Assembly (NCBI GenBank): GCA_002751075.1
Contig: NAOQ01000531.1
Location: 21,729-39,047, forward strand
DNA from: Ichthyophonus hoferi
Taxonomy: Eukaryota; Opisthokonta; Ichthyosporea; Ichthyophonida; Ichthyophonidae
Reading direction: 5' to 3'
Length of the DNA stretch: 17,319 nucleotides
Shown: in pieces, positions 1 through 9,402 of the stretch
Numbering within the stretch: the first letter of the stretch is position 1
How the letters are laid out: each line of letters begins with the position of its first letter
Position numbers and translations under genes: made by a program
The notes under the pieces: model-generated
The model's database searches: none
What the model saw: the letters and a program-made list of their open reading frames with translations, nothing else
What the model was told of the DNA's origin: nothing

Positions 1-348
1 GACCAGTGTAAGTGATAGCTGCTTTGTCAGATCTGTCTTACTCAATTGTTGTGCTAAAGGTTCTATTGAAGGCCCATATACCAACTCTCTAGGTAACGGA
101 CTGCAGTAATTATATCTCTGTTCTACTTTAGAAGGGATAGATGCATTAATGCGCTTTGGTGAAAATACAGAACTTTCACAATGTGATCGATCATTAAGTG
201 GAGTTATGCCACTCTGTGAATAAACGCCATTACCACTATCTAGTGTCAGTAAGCAGTTTTGTGACTTCTGAACGGGTGAGCGATTTGAACACTGATTATT
301 GTATACGAGAGCCAGTGGTAGATTAGATATTACAAGAACAATGTACAT
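1..348 (-). CDS. partial ORF of an unrecognised secreted or membrane protein, running off the left edge
   Basis: This minus-strand frame has no stop from position 486 down to 1 (162 codons). That would be very unlikely by chance in DNA this AT-rich, so I take it as coding. The first in-frame ATG is at 346-348 and opens with MYIVLVISNLPLALVY, a typical uncleaved or cleavable hydrophobic leader. The stretch after it is polar, with four cysteines (in NQC, NCLL, HCES and NYCS) and serine-rich segments. The last visible residues, LAQQLSKTDLTKQLSLTLV, could form an amphipathic helix. The frame stays open for 46 codons upstream of this ATG, and the hydrophobic run begins before it (HLIIYV), so a type II membrane anchor with an upstream start or exon is an alternative. 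A good acceptor, TTTTTTGCTTAG, lies just upstream near 505 on this strand, but entry there meets a stop near 487-489 in this frame, so positions 349-505 may be 5' UTR. I do not recognise the family. Confidence 0.6.
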   Translation of the reverse strand, partial: MYIVLVISNLPLALVYNNQCSNRSPVQKSQNCLLTLDSGNGVYSQSGITPLNDRSHCESSVFSPKRINASIPSKVEQRYNYCSPLPRELVYGPSIEPLAQQLSKTDLTKQLSLTLV

Positions 349-1200
349 TACATATATAATTAAATGCAAAGTATTCTGTACATTTACTGAGAACTTTGTA
401 TTTACCGTAGATACCGCGTATGTGTAAGTGGGTCCTTTATTATTGAGTTTTGTTTTCTTTCGCACAATGTTTTGATCAAATCTTAGTCATCTTAGAGTCC
501 TAAGCAAAAAATAATTGTATTGTATATTACAATCCAAATCTTAACTAGATCTAGAAATAGAAAAGTGTACTAACTAGCAAGTCACAGTGGAGTAATATCA
601 TGTTTAGTTTTTCATCAGAAAACAGTTAATTAAAATATGACTTAGTCGTACGATATATCATAAATTACTTACCTAAGAGGAACTCCACTGCAGTTAGCCA
701 ACTAGTGAGCTAGAAAATGTGTACTGGTTAGGCACAATATCACTGGACATGAGCACGCATTTTGTTTTAATAAAATCTAGATTCTCATGCTCTTCCGTTG
801 TTTAGTTTATGGATGCCATCTTAATCATGCTAACAATTATTAACAGAGGCTCGTGTTTCTTAACATTTCTTTCAGTCATGTACAAAACATAAACATGTAA
901 CTAAATGCTAAGCACAGGAAATAAATAAAAATAAAAATAAATTCTATTGTGTATTGTTATCCTTGTATTTAACTTGGTGTTCATGGTACGGAAAAAAACG
1001 AGAGAAATACAAGTGTCCCGTTGCAATGCACACCCAATCAACAATTTAATTTTTTGACCAATCCGTAGGAATTTACGCGTCCTCGTATACAGAGATGTAT
1101 TTATTGACCTAGGTTATGCATGAATATGAATGAATGGTTAAAAGTAGAGTAAGTAGAAATTGATCTGTACTGGGTGCACTGTAATAAATTTTAATTTTAA

Positions 1201-1440
1201 TTACTATTTATTAATTATTAATTATTAATTTATTATTTATTATTTATTATTTATTATTTACTATTGATTATTGATTATTGATTATTTATTATTGATTATT
1301 GATTATTGATTATTTATTATTTATTATTTATTATTTATTATTTATTATTTATTATTTATTATTTATTATTTATTATTTATTACTTATTATTTATTATTTA
1401 TTGTTTTTATTTTTTTATTTATTGTTTATTATGTTTTATT
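1201..1440. repeat. heptamer microsatellite (TTATTTA/TTGATTA)n
   Basis: About 240 bp of tandem 7-bp units. The left part has TTAATTA-like and TTGATTA variants. From about 1311 it becomes almost pure TTATTTA, then decays into T-rich sequence near 1400-1440. Because 7 is not a multiple of 3, all frames cycle through TTA/TAT/ATT codons and give spurious Leu/Ile/Tyr-rich frames. Confidence 0.9.
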
Positions 1441-2112
1441 CTTATGATATATCCTGCTATGTCCTACAATGTCCTACAATTGACATGTGTAGCCTTAGGA
1501 TCTTATAATCCTGTACTGAAATTAGATGGATGGGAATAAAAGATCCAGAGATCCATAAAGCATATGAGTGACACATATATCGCTAATGAGCCATAGAGAG
1601 AGCACAAAGCTATTAATGTTGATATTTGAATTATTAAATGTTTGGCAAAATTTAAAAAATATAGGTATTTATATTTACAATTATTTTCCCACTTCAATTG
1701 ACTTATATACTTGTAGGTTATGTATGTATGATATGGGATTGACATAGTGCTTTTAAATGGGTCTATATAGCTGAGCACTTGGGTCAACTTGCAAGCCGTA
1801 AAAATTTGTTACAAAAGCCCTCTATATCTTGCGGGAATATCCCAAAGATGAGAAGTTTATCAAATTCTAGATAAATAATTACTCCAAGAGCGTAACTTGA
1901 AAATTACGGGATGAACGATTTATCTTAGATCTAGAATGTATTTGAGCCATGCGATTGCATTTTAGCATCTCAGATTGCATAGTTGATGTGAATCGCGTAT
2001 GACTCTAAGCGATAATCACTGGCTGATAGGCATCCTATTCGATCTCTTTCACCAATAATAGTCGGTTTTAGACATCTTTGTTATTACGAGTAAATTCAGA
2101 ATCACAATCATT

Positions 2113-2163
2113 CCAATCCCATTCTTCAATATGCCATACCTCACTGCACGCCTCTTGTATATA
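2113..2163 (+). promoter_or_regulatory. possible core promoter (CCAAT plus TATATA) of the 2228 gene
   Basis: A CCAAT at 2113-2117 is followed about 40 bp later by TATATA at 2158-2163, which lies 64 bp upstream of the ATG at 2228. The order and spacing fit a TATA promoter with a 5' UTR of about 35-40 bases. In DNA this AT-rich a TATATA is common, so the call rests on position only. Confidence 0.3.
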
Positions 2164-2227
2164 GTTCAGACGCAACATCCTGTTTGTTCAACCTGTCTTA
2201 CTCACATATTATTCTTTACACTTTACA

Positions 2228-2887
2228 ATGTCTTTTCGCGTTTATTATATCAAGAGCACCTGGCACGGAAATGATCCTATAGCTCGCGGCCTTGGAACAC
2301 CTCCAACACCCCCTGAGCATGATAAGGAGTTTTTCCACTTCTGCCGTCACTGTCGGAATAGAACTATGGGATTAGATGGTGAATCACTCAGAAGAGTAAG
2401 TCTTCAACTCTCATTTCCTTTTTTTTTTTTAAAAAAAAAAAGAACAACCTTGTATTTTTTCTGTTTTACTTTAAGTTTGACATAATATTTTAGTTTTATT
2501 CTTCAATCGGAAAGTTATACACTTCTATATACTTCATATCTTTACATTCCGCAATATTGACAGATGGTATTAGTCCTTCTAGTGACAAGGTACCTCTTAA
2601 AAGGCGATATTATTGTACGTGGTAACATTGAGGCTCACAAGAAAGTTGATAAGCAACCAAAAACAACACCCCTATCTAATAATATTTCTATTAAATATTA
2701 ATTTTTACTTTTTTTCTGAAAAAACAAAAACATTAATCATGATTTTATTTCCTTATAGTTTTCCCACCGCTTCTCCTTTGAGGATGACGATGTTGAAAAC
2801 AGTAGTGACGATGAGTATCCCGAATGCATACCGCCATTCAAAAACAACACGTCTATTACTAAAGGCATCGAAGACATGTCTCTATAG
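2228..2887 (+). CDS. small three-exon gene, unrecognised protein with an acidic C-terminus
   Basis: Exon 1 (2228-2395, 56 codons) starts at the first ATG after an in-frame TAG at 2162 and ends at a strong donor, AGA|GTAAGT. It includes GLGTPPTPPEHDKEFF and the CxxC of FCRHCRNRT. Exon 2 starts at 2564 after ACAG in phase 0 (MVLVLLVTRYLLKGDII). Its end is uncertain: GTACGT at 2615 (17 codons) or GTTGAT at 2645 (27 codons, adding VRGNIEAHKK) both keep phase 0. Exon 3 (2759-2887) follows CCTTATAG and reads FSHR then FSFEDDDVENSSDDEYPEC, stopping at TAG 2885-2887. The product would be 115 or 125 residues: a Pro- and Cys-containing N-terminal part, a short hydrophobic/basic middle and an acidic tail. 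No signal peptide is seen. The family is not recognised and no function is assigned. The exon 3 reading is the best-supported part, because the acidic codon run is unlike the surrounding DNA. Confidence 0.55.
2419..2441. repeat. T12-A11 homopolymer palindrome in intron 1 of the 2228 gene
   Basis: Twelve T are followed directly by eleven A, forming a loop-less inverted repeat 23 bases after the donor at 2396. It may be a true snapback sequence or a sequencing or assembly artefact at a homopolymer. Confidence 0.9.
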
Positions 2888-3150
2888 TTGTTCCCCCTAC
2901 TCGGCTTCATATATGAACATGCTCATTGTATGAGATTGACGCCATAACCTAGCCTGATTATGATGTATAATGCTTAAAACCACATTTTTAAAAACCATTT
3001 TGACTAGCTAGTCCCTCCCCTCATAGTAACCTTTTCATTTTATAAAATACACAAGGGAGTAGACTTATATACTGAACAATTCAGGGGTGTAAATAGAAGT
3101 TGAGACCATTATTTATTGAGTTAATATGCCCTTGAATGCAAAGCAAAAAA

Positions 3151-3156
3151 AATAAA
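3151..3156 (+). terminator. candidate poly(A) signal AATAAA of the 2228 gene
   Basis: A canonical AATAAA in an A-rich stretch, 264 bases after the TAG at 2885. Between them lies AT-rich sequence with no further open coding frame, which fits a 3' UTR. Confidence 0.4.
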
Positions 3157-3368
3157 AATACCTTGCCTGGCTATCAATAGCTTGGGGAGGTGACACCTGT
3201 AAACTTTGTTGTATTATATATTTTTATCTTTTTTGATATGCAATTACAATATCGTGTAAATCTAAATATGTTTTCTAAATCAAAGTCACCATTGGAGCAA
3301 TATCATTAATATTTTTGTCCATATTTGCGTCTACATTACAATTTTCATTTACTGTTTGATATTTTCAG

Positions 3369-3457
3369 CTTGGCTCTTCAGTCCATTTTACGATACCTTC
3401 TCGGAAGTCTTGTTAGACAAGGTGGCTGACTATAGAGTAATGGAAAGGCAATCCTAA
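3369..3457 (+). CDS. candidate terminal exon, possibly an alternative end of the 2228 gene
   Basis: After the acceptor ATATTTTCAG (AG at 3367-3368), two bases (CT) complete a codon. The frame then reads WLFSPFYDTFSEVLLDKV, continues ADYRVMERQS and stops at TAA 3455-3457. The amino-acid mix is protein-like, unlike the Leu/Ile/Tyr noise of the flanks. It needs an upstream exon ending with one spare base. Within the 2228 gene, the GTAACA donor at 2621 in exon 2 would supply that phase (join reading IIVR-A-WLFSP). The exon may thus be an alternative last exon, or belong to an unseen gene. A 28-codon open frame alone is not significant. Confidence 0.3.
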
Positions 3458-3834
3458 TATAGTTTAGCAAGATATATGACGCGATGTGATATATACTCTA
3501 TGATGTGATACACTGAAATCACATAAAATGATTTAATATAAATCGCATTCCACCACCAACCATCAATTTTGCCCTTCTTAAAAATACACCAGACTATATA
3601 GATACTTACTCTAGTCCAATTGTATTTATATGAATAAGAAAAAATGAACCAATAAGCAGCTCTGCTTACAAACGGTAACATTCTTTTCACCAATACCACA
3701 GTCATTCACGCTACGATTGTTATGAATCAAGTTTAGTGCTACAATTGTGCCTCTACCTAGTGGAGCCTTTTTACAAGTAGTGGGTGTTTATCCTGGTGTA
3801 CGTTGGGCAAAATAATATTTCCTACTCGCCCCAA

Positions 3835-3842
3835 TGACGTCA
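3835..3842. promoter_or_regulatory. perfect CRE/ATF palindrome TGACGTCA
   Basis: The 8-bp TGACGTCA is directly preceded by CCAA (CCCCAATGACGTCA), so a CCAAT-like box overlaps it. This pairing is typical of CREB/ATF-NF-Y promoters. Possible targets are a leader-like small ORF beginning at 3861 on the plus strand, or a candidate exon ending at 3705 on the minus strand. Neither target is proven. Confidence 0.35.
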
Positions 3843-5368
3843 ACTGGCAACGGAAGAGTCATGAGAATCAAAATTTTAATTATTATAATGCCCCTCGTAA
3901 GTCAAATCTACCACCATAGACAGGACTTATTAATAGTCCAAGGACAGCAATTAGCTAAACTACTGTTATAGAGGCTGACCTTTTGTACAAACCAACTTTT
4001 CAAACAAGAAAGTAAATGAATGATTACTATGACAAGTAAAATAGCTATGCCCCTACATTGAGTATCAAATTACTGGAGTGTAATGACCCCACAACAACTA
4101 CTGGCTAAGTCATGATAGGATGGCAACCAATCAGTATCCAGACTAACACATTTGGATCACCAATGAACTATAGGCAACAGATATATCTCCTGACCATACA
4201 CGGCGATTCCATCAATATTGATTAGATTTGGTTAGAGACCATTCTTTGCCTGTGGTGAATGTAACACAAATAACCTTGTAACGACGTATATATATATATA
4301 TATTACTGTAGCAAATAGATGGGTAAAACAATGTCGAGCCGTAACACTATTTCCAGGGGTACTCCAATGTAATAGTAACACTACATTGTTATAGGTATGG
4401 TTTGGGAGAAAGCAGCTGTAGCCGGGCTCTAAGCAGTAAAGAACACGGCCTACCTATTGCCAACACTTAATTAAGATTCCAAGGTTAGTAAACTCATAGT
4501 TAATTGTCTAGTCTAGCTAATTGTAGGTATTTATGCAAAGAGTTAATTTTAATATATTTATGTGCACCAATAATTTCCAAGTAAAATGCAAGTTATCTAA
4601 TCAGATTAGCGCAATGCATTTGACTTTGATCTCGGCTATACACAAACGTTACAGAACCTGTGTCCAGATTGTTTATTTTAGAAGAAAATAATAATTACTA
4701 TGCTCTCCAGCAGATCTATTTGCATAACATAGTATATTTGAACAATGTTGGCAGTACATGTGACACGCAACATATGTTCTTCTTTCTTGGTAGCAGTGAG
4801 TAAATAAAGAAATAAACCAGTATGTAAGGTAGTATGAGTTATGTTTACACGTATGTGTACACATATACGCCATCTTTATTATCAGCCCTATCATCTACCC
4901 GCTATCCCCTATCACATATCATTTCTATTCATTCCTTTTCATCCTGTTTAACTCTTTTTATAGGTCCCTCCTCTTCCTCTTCTCTTTCCTTCTTTCCATT
5001 GGCCTCTTCTTTCCCTTCCATATCCATGTCATTGTCATTGTGATGATCAAACATAATAGATCGCTTACTGTAGGACAAACCGAGTGAGACACTACCTGGT
5101 ATGTATGTAGGCGCTATATATTACAACAGAAGTCGACAGGGATTAAATAAGTATATAGACACATGTACATACACGTATCGGTACAACTTCATGCAAAAAG
5201 ACACCGCGTGTAGGATTCCATAGCTCACGATTATCTCATATTATCCAACCACACACACATTTATATATATCCTATAAGCACGGAAAATGATGCATAATAG
5301 GATGGTACATAGGAATAGGTAAGGTAAACAAGATAGAATACATAAGAATGCATGGCAAGACATAGAGC

Positions 5369-5372
<4 letters not shown>

Positions 5373-5412
<40 letters not shown>
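5373..5412. repeat. (AG)20 microsatellite
   Basis: Forty bases of uninterrupted AG dinucleotide, starting 70 bases past the hydrolase stop codon and so probably inside its 3' UTR, where it would read as (CU)n. Confidence 0.95.
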
Positions 5413-5415
<3 letters not shown>

Positions 5416-5481
5416 AAACATAAACATAAATAAATATAAGAAAGAAGAAAACATCTCTTTCATGTATGCTTTAAATCGTAC

Positions 5482-8400
5482 TTACGTAATAAAGTTCGAC
5501 ACTTCCTCCACAAGTTGATCAGCATGTTTGTCAAGCTTATGGTTACCACCCTATACCTCACCACCACCCAATCAGAACCTTGCTTTAAAATTTACTAGCC
5601 ATTACGGCTTACAGTTTAAATTTAGCTTCTACTCAAGGATTGCTGGGTGGTTGCTTGTGCGGACGCAGTTTATTGGTTTATCCATTATCTAGCCAATCAC
5701 ATTACTTGCCAAGGCTAATCTACTTAGAGTAGTATGTAGCCAATCAAATATACTTTGGTAAGCCCCAGGAATATTATATATAGATACAATTTTCATAAGA
5801 TGCATATGGGATGATTATGGGGGGATATATAGTCACTTCGGAATATTCAACGGCCAATGAGATTAAGAGATCTATTCACAACCAATGAAATTAAGAGATC
5901 TACTCACAATTAGATAGACAACATGAAATAGAAGGAAGAAAATGAAACTAGATTACAAATTCTATGCTTATACACACATATATGTATATGCCTATATATG
6001 TACATATTCAAATGAAGTACGTCCTTGTCATCCAATCAATGCACGCATGCATTCATTCATACATGTCGGTGTAGTACTGACAGAAAGCTCTCCCCCACCG
6101 ACTGACCTTTATAAATAGACACTCGCTATCACATTTTATCGCCCACTCAATGCGTTCACCCAATCGATGTTTGTCAATGGTATCAGGCATGTATTCATCC
6201 TCTATGCGTAGATAGACAGAGGGTAAGTATATATATGATAGTATATAGAATAGTCTGATAGTATATAGAATAGTAGGTATGTAAAACAGTATATGACACA
6301 TACCTGTACCCCACACCCATAAAGTAGGGACTGTGATGTGTTCATAAATGGCCACCAATTCAGCGTCGGTCAGATCTGAGGAAAACATATCGTCTGGTGT
6401 TGTTCTTCCTGTGTGTACGTGTTATGTATTAGTGATATTATATATATATAGTGTGTGTGTATGTGTAATCCAAATGCATAGCAGATATATAGATGGTAAA
6501 AGTAATACAGTAAGATTATAATAGATGAAAGAGAGAAAGAGAGAAAGAAAGAGAAAACAATGAATGAGGAGGTAAATATATACCTGCAAGCGAACAGTAA
6601 CGAGCAGCAGTGATTGGTACACTCCAGGCATCACGTGGTAAAAAGCAATCGCCCTGTCCTGCCTTTAACATATCCTGGGCTATCGTCTACCAATGACCCC
6701 ACCCCACCCAGCATATGATTGGTCATATTGTATATTAACCCTCCACACCTCGTTAATCTTTAAGTTTCAGTAGTAATTAATTAGATTAATTAGATGATCT
6801 AGCAGTGTATGGTATGTGCTTGTACAGAAATTATAAAGGGAGAGAGAGAGAGAGCAAGAGAAAGAATAACTGTGGAGCAACATATTATATATACAGAGAG
6901 AGAGATAGAGAGAGAGAATACAAATACGTTATCTATAGGCTAAAGCTAAAGAGATAAAACAATAAATACAACTAGAATATATATAGGCCAACTAATTACT
7001 TACTATACAAGCCAATTAATTACCATCTAAGCCAATTAATTACTATACAAGCCAGCTAATTACTATATAAGGCAAGCAGACATAAGGACAATACCACGAA
7101 TGACGGAGTTTCGGGGAGCGTCATCATGTATTCCCTGTAGATGACACAACAGTGTCACGTGACGAGCCATATAACCAGCCAATTAACTGTCAACTATAAC
7201 CATAACGGCATTAATCGGGGTTAAATTTTTAGAGCTATGTATCTGATATGATAGGCAGCATGCATACTATATGTACATACTATATATATATATAAAAGGA
7301 TATACAATATATATATATAAGAAAATAATATATACTTATGTAATATTTATAGTAATAGTCGATATTAATAAACATAATATATAGACATAGAGATGCCCAT
7401 ATGCTATTAATAGATATGAATACTATTTATAGCCAGCGGGAAATTAACCTATCACTGACAGGGGCCTGTAGAACAGCTGCCGTGACAAATTCCTTCCCTA
7501 TGCCATCTCTCAAATAAGCAATGATATCCTGATTTTAAAATTTAAAGTAGTTAAAAATAAAATATTATATAATATTATTTGTCCAACACGCCATACTTAC
7601 CCAAAAAGGCATAAAAATACACAGAGCATTCATTGATATATATATACATACATATATATATACATATATACATACATATATATATACATATATACATACA
7701 TACATGCATACCCTTATGCAAGCATACATGTACATAGGTAGTGTATATATATCATAGACAAAACACTATATTAGATACTAAAATACATAGATCACATCCA
7801 TGACTGTTACCTGGCAACCGGTGGAATGACCCAATAGGATAATCTGAGGTAGTTTCTCCTCATGTTCACCTTGATAACGCTGGATGATAAAGAATCAGTA
7901 GTAATAAATGACGGGACAGGAAGGGAAAAGAAAAGGAAATGGCATTGTATATAGTAGGATAGAGTGAGGGAGAGAGGGAGAGGGGGAAAAGAGGGAGAGG
8001 GAGAGTGAGTGCGAATATGTAGGTAACAGAACTACATAATGTCGAGGAGCAAAAGGAAATGAGGGGAACATTGCCCTGATGATCAATGGCCAATCACCGT
8101 ATAATGTTAAGTAATCTCTGTCTTTCTTCATCAATCTACTATAATCTTTTAAATATATAACTACAACATGTGCGTAGTTATTGGGCATCAATATATATAT
8201 ATATATAAATATTATATTGTGTTATGTATATATATGTATATGTACATTGCGGAATAAAGACACAGCAACTAAAGAAACAAAATAAAATTAGTATAGTCGT
8301 TAAAGAATATAATACAATAATAGGAACGATACACTATAATATTTTAAAATATAACCTAGCCATACTATAGAATATTGTATAGCACTGTACCTCATTTAGG

Positions 8401-9232
8401 GTGGCCACTAGACCATCCAGGTCATCTACGTCATCACTTAGACTCATACTTCCGTACATACTGTAGGAACTGTAGGTAGGATAGGATAGTACGTGTGATA
8501 GTAAATATGATAGTAAATAGGATAGTAAATATGATAGTAAATATGATAGTATGTAGGATAGAAAATAGGATAGTAAATATGATAGTAAATATGACGGTAA
8601 ATATGATAGTAAATATATGATAGTAAATATGATGGTAAATATGATAGTAAATATGATAGTATGTAGGATAGAAAAATAGGATAGTAAATATGATAGTAAA
8701 TATGATAGTAAATATGATAATAAATATGATAGTATGTAGGATAGTAAATATGATAGTAAATATGATAGTAAATATGATAGTATGTAGGATAGTAAATAGG
8801 ATAGTAAATATGATAGTAAATAGGATAGTAAATATGATAGTAAATAATGATAGTAAATAATAATAGAAAATATGATAATAAATATGATAGTAAATATGAT
8901 AGTATGTATGATAGTATGAAAGTATGTATGATAGTAAATATGATAGTATGAAAGTATGTATGATAGTAAATATGATAGTAAATATGATAGTATGATAGTA
9001 AGGATGTGCAAACAGTATTAATGTAGTAGTGTAGCAATTTCTTCGGCCACCAATCCTTTCCAGTCATTATAATTATGTATGCTTAAAAGCCACTATGCAT
9101 TAAATATTAATAGATATATGCACTACAACCTATTTCTATGCATTTAAAATATATATCGATTAGCCTAAAAGGGTATTTATTCACACTTGACCAATAACAG
9201 GCTAGGTTTCATTTGAACAGATTTGATTATCA

Positions 9233-9269
<37 letters not shown>

Positions 9270-9348
9270 ATAATTACTATTATTATTATTACTATTATTA
9301 TTATTATTATTATTATTACTATTATTATATTATTATTCTTACTATGAC

Positions 9349-9402
<54 letters not shown>

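Larger units (their letters stand above)
349..2227. other. divergent intergenic region
   Basis: This is the spacer between the minus-strand ORF at the left edge and the plus-strand gene starting at 2228. Its left end (349-486) may still be transcribed as the 5' UTR or upstream coding part of the left ORF. The rest is AT-rich, with a large TTATTTA-type array at 1201-1440. No exon with convincing codon use was found. A 94-codon hydrophobic frame at 1503-1787 on the minus strand lacks an ATG and looks like a by-product of T-rich DNA. Confidence 0.5.
3458..5481. other. convergent intergenic region
   Basis: This lies between the plus-strand gene ending at 2887 or 3457 and the 3' end of the minus-strand hydrolase at 5482. 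It holds a perfect CRE palindrome, a short (TA)n near 4287-4302, pyrimidine-rich plus-strand sequence at about 4870-5030 and an (AG)20 run. Part of the right side must be the hydrolase 3' UTR. AATAAA on the minus strand occurs at 4873-4878 and 4671-4676, both far from the stop. Small frames here are discussed under findings and rejected items. Confidence 0.5.

Noticed and set aside
588-692. Inverted repeat CAGTGGAGT / ACTCCACTG about 100 bp apart, like hAT-type terminal repeats
   Set aside because: The flanks show no matching 8-bp target duplication, the arms do not extend beyond 9 bp, and there is no transposase remnant.
1503-1787. A 94-codon hydrophobic minus-strand frame
   Set aside because: It begins at TTG rather than ATG, has Leu/Ile/Tyr-biased composition expected of AT-rich DNA, and has no splice or promoter support.
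4673-4894. A cysteine-rich minus-strand frame (CHMYCQHCSNILCYA) with AATAAA overlapping its stop
   Set aside because: The spacing C-x3-C-x2-C-x4-C is suggestive, but there is no canonical acceptor, no histidine/cysteine partner set for a known zinc finger, and the length is within chance.
8334-9067. Two overlapping minus-strand frames of over 200 codons rich in LLSY and IYYH repeats
   Set aside because: They are products of the 12-bp minisatellite, whose unit length keeps every frame open. Only the segment at 8391-8469 is genuine (hydrolase exon 3).
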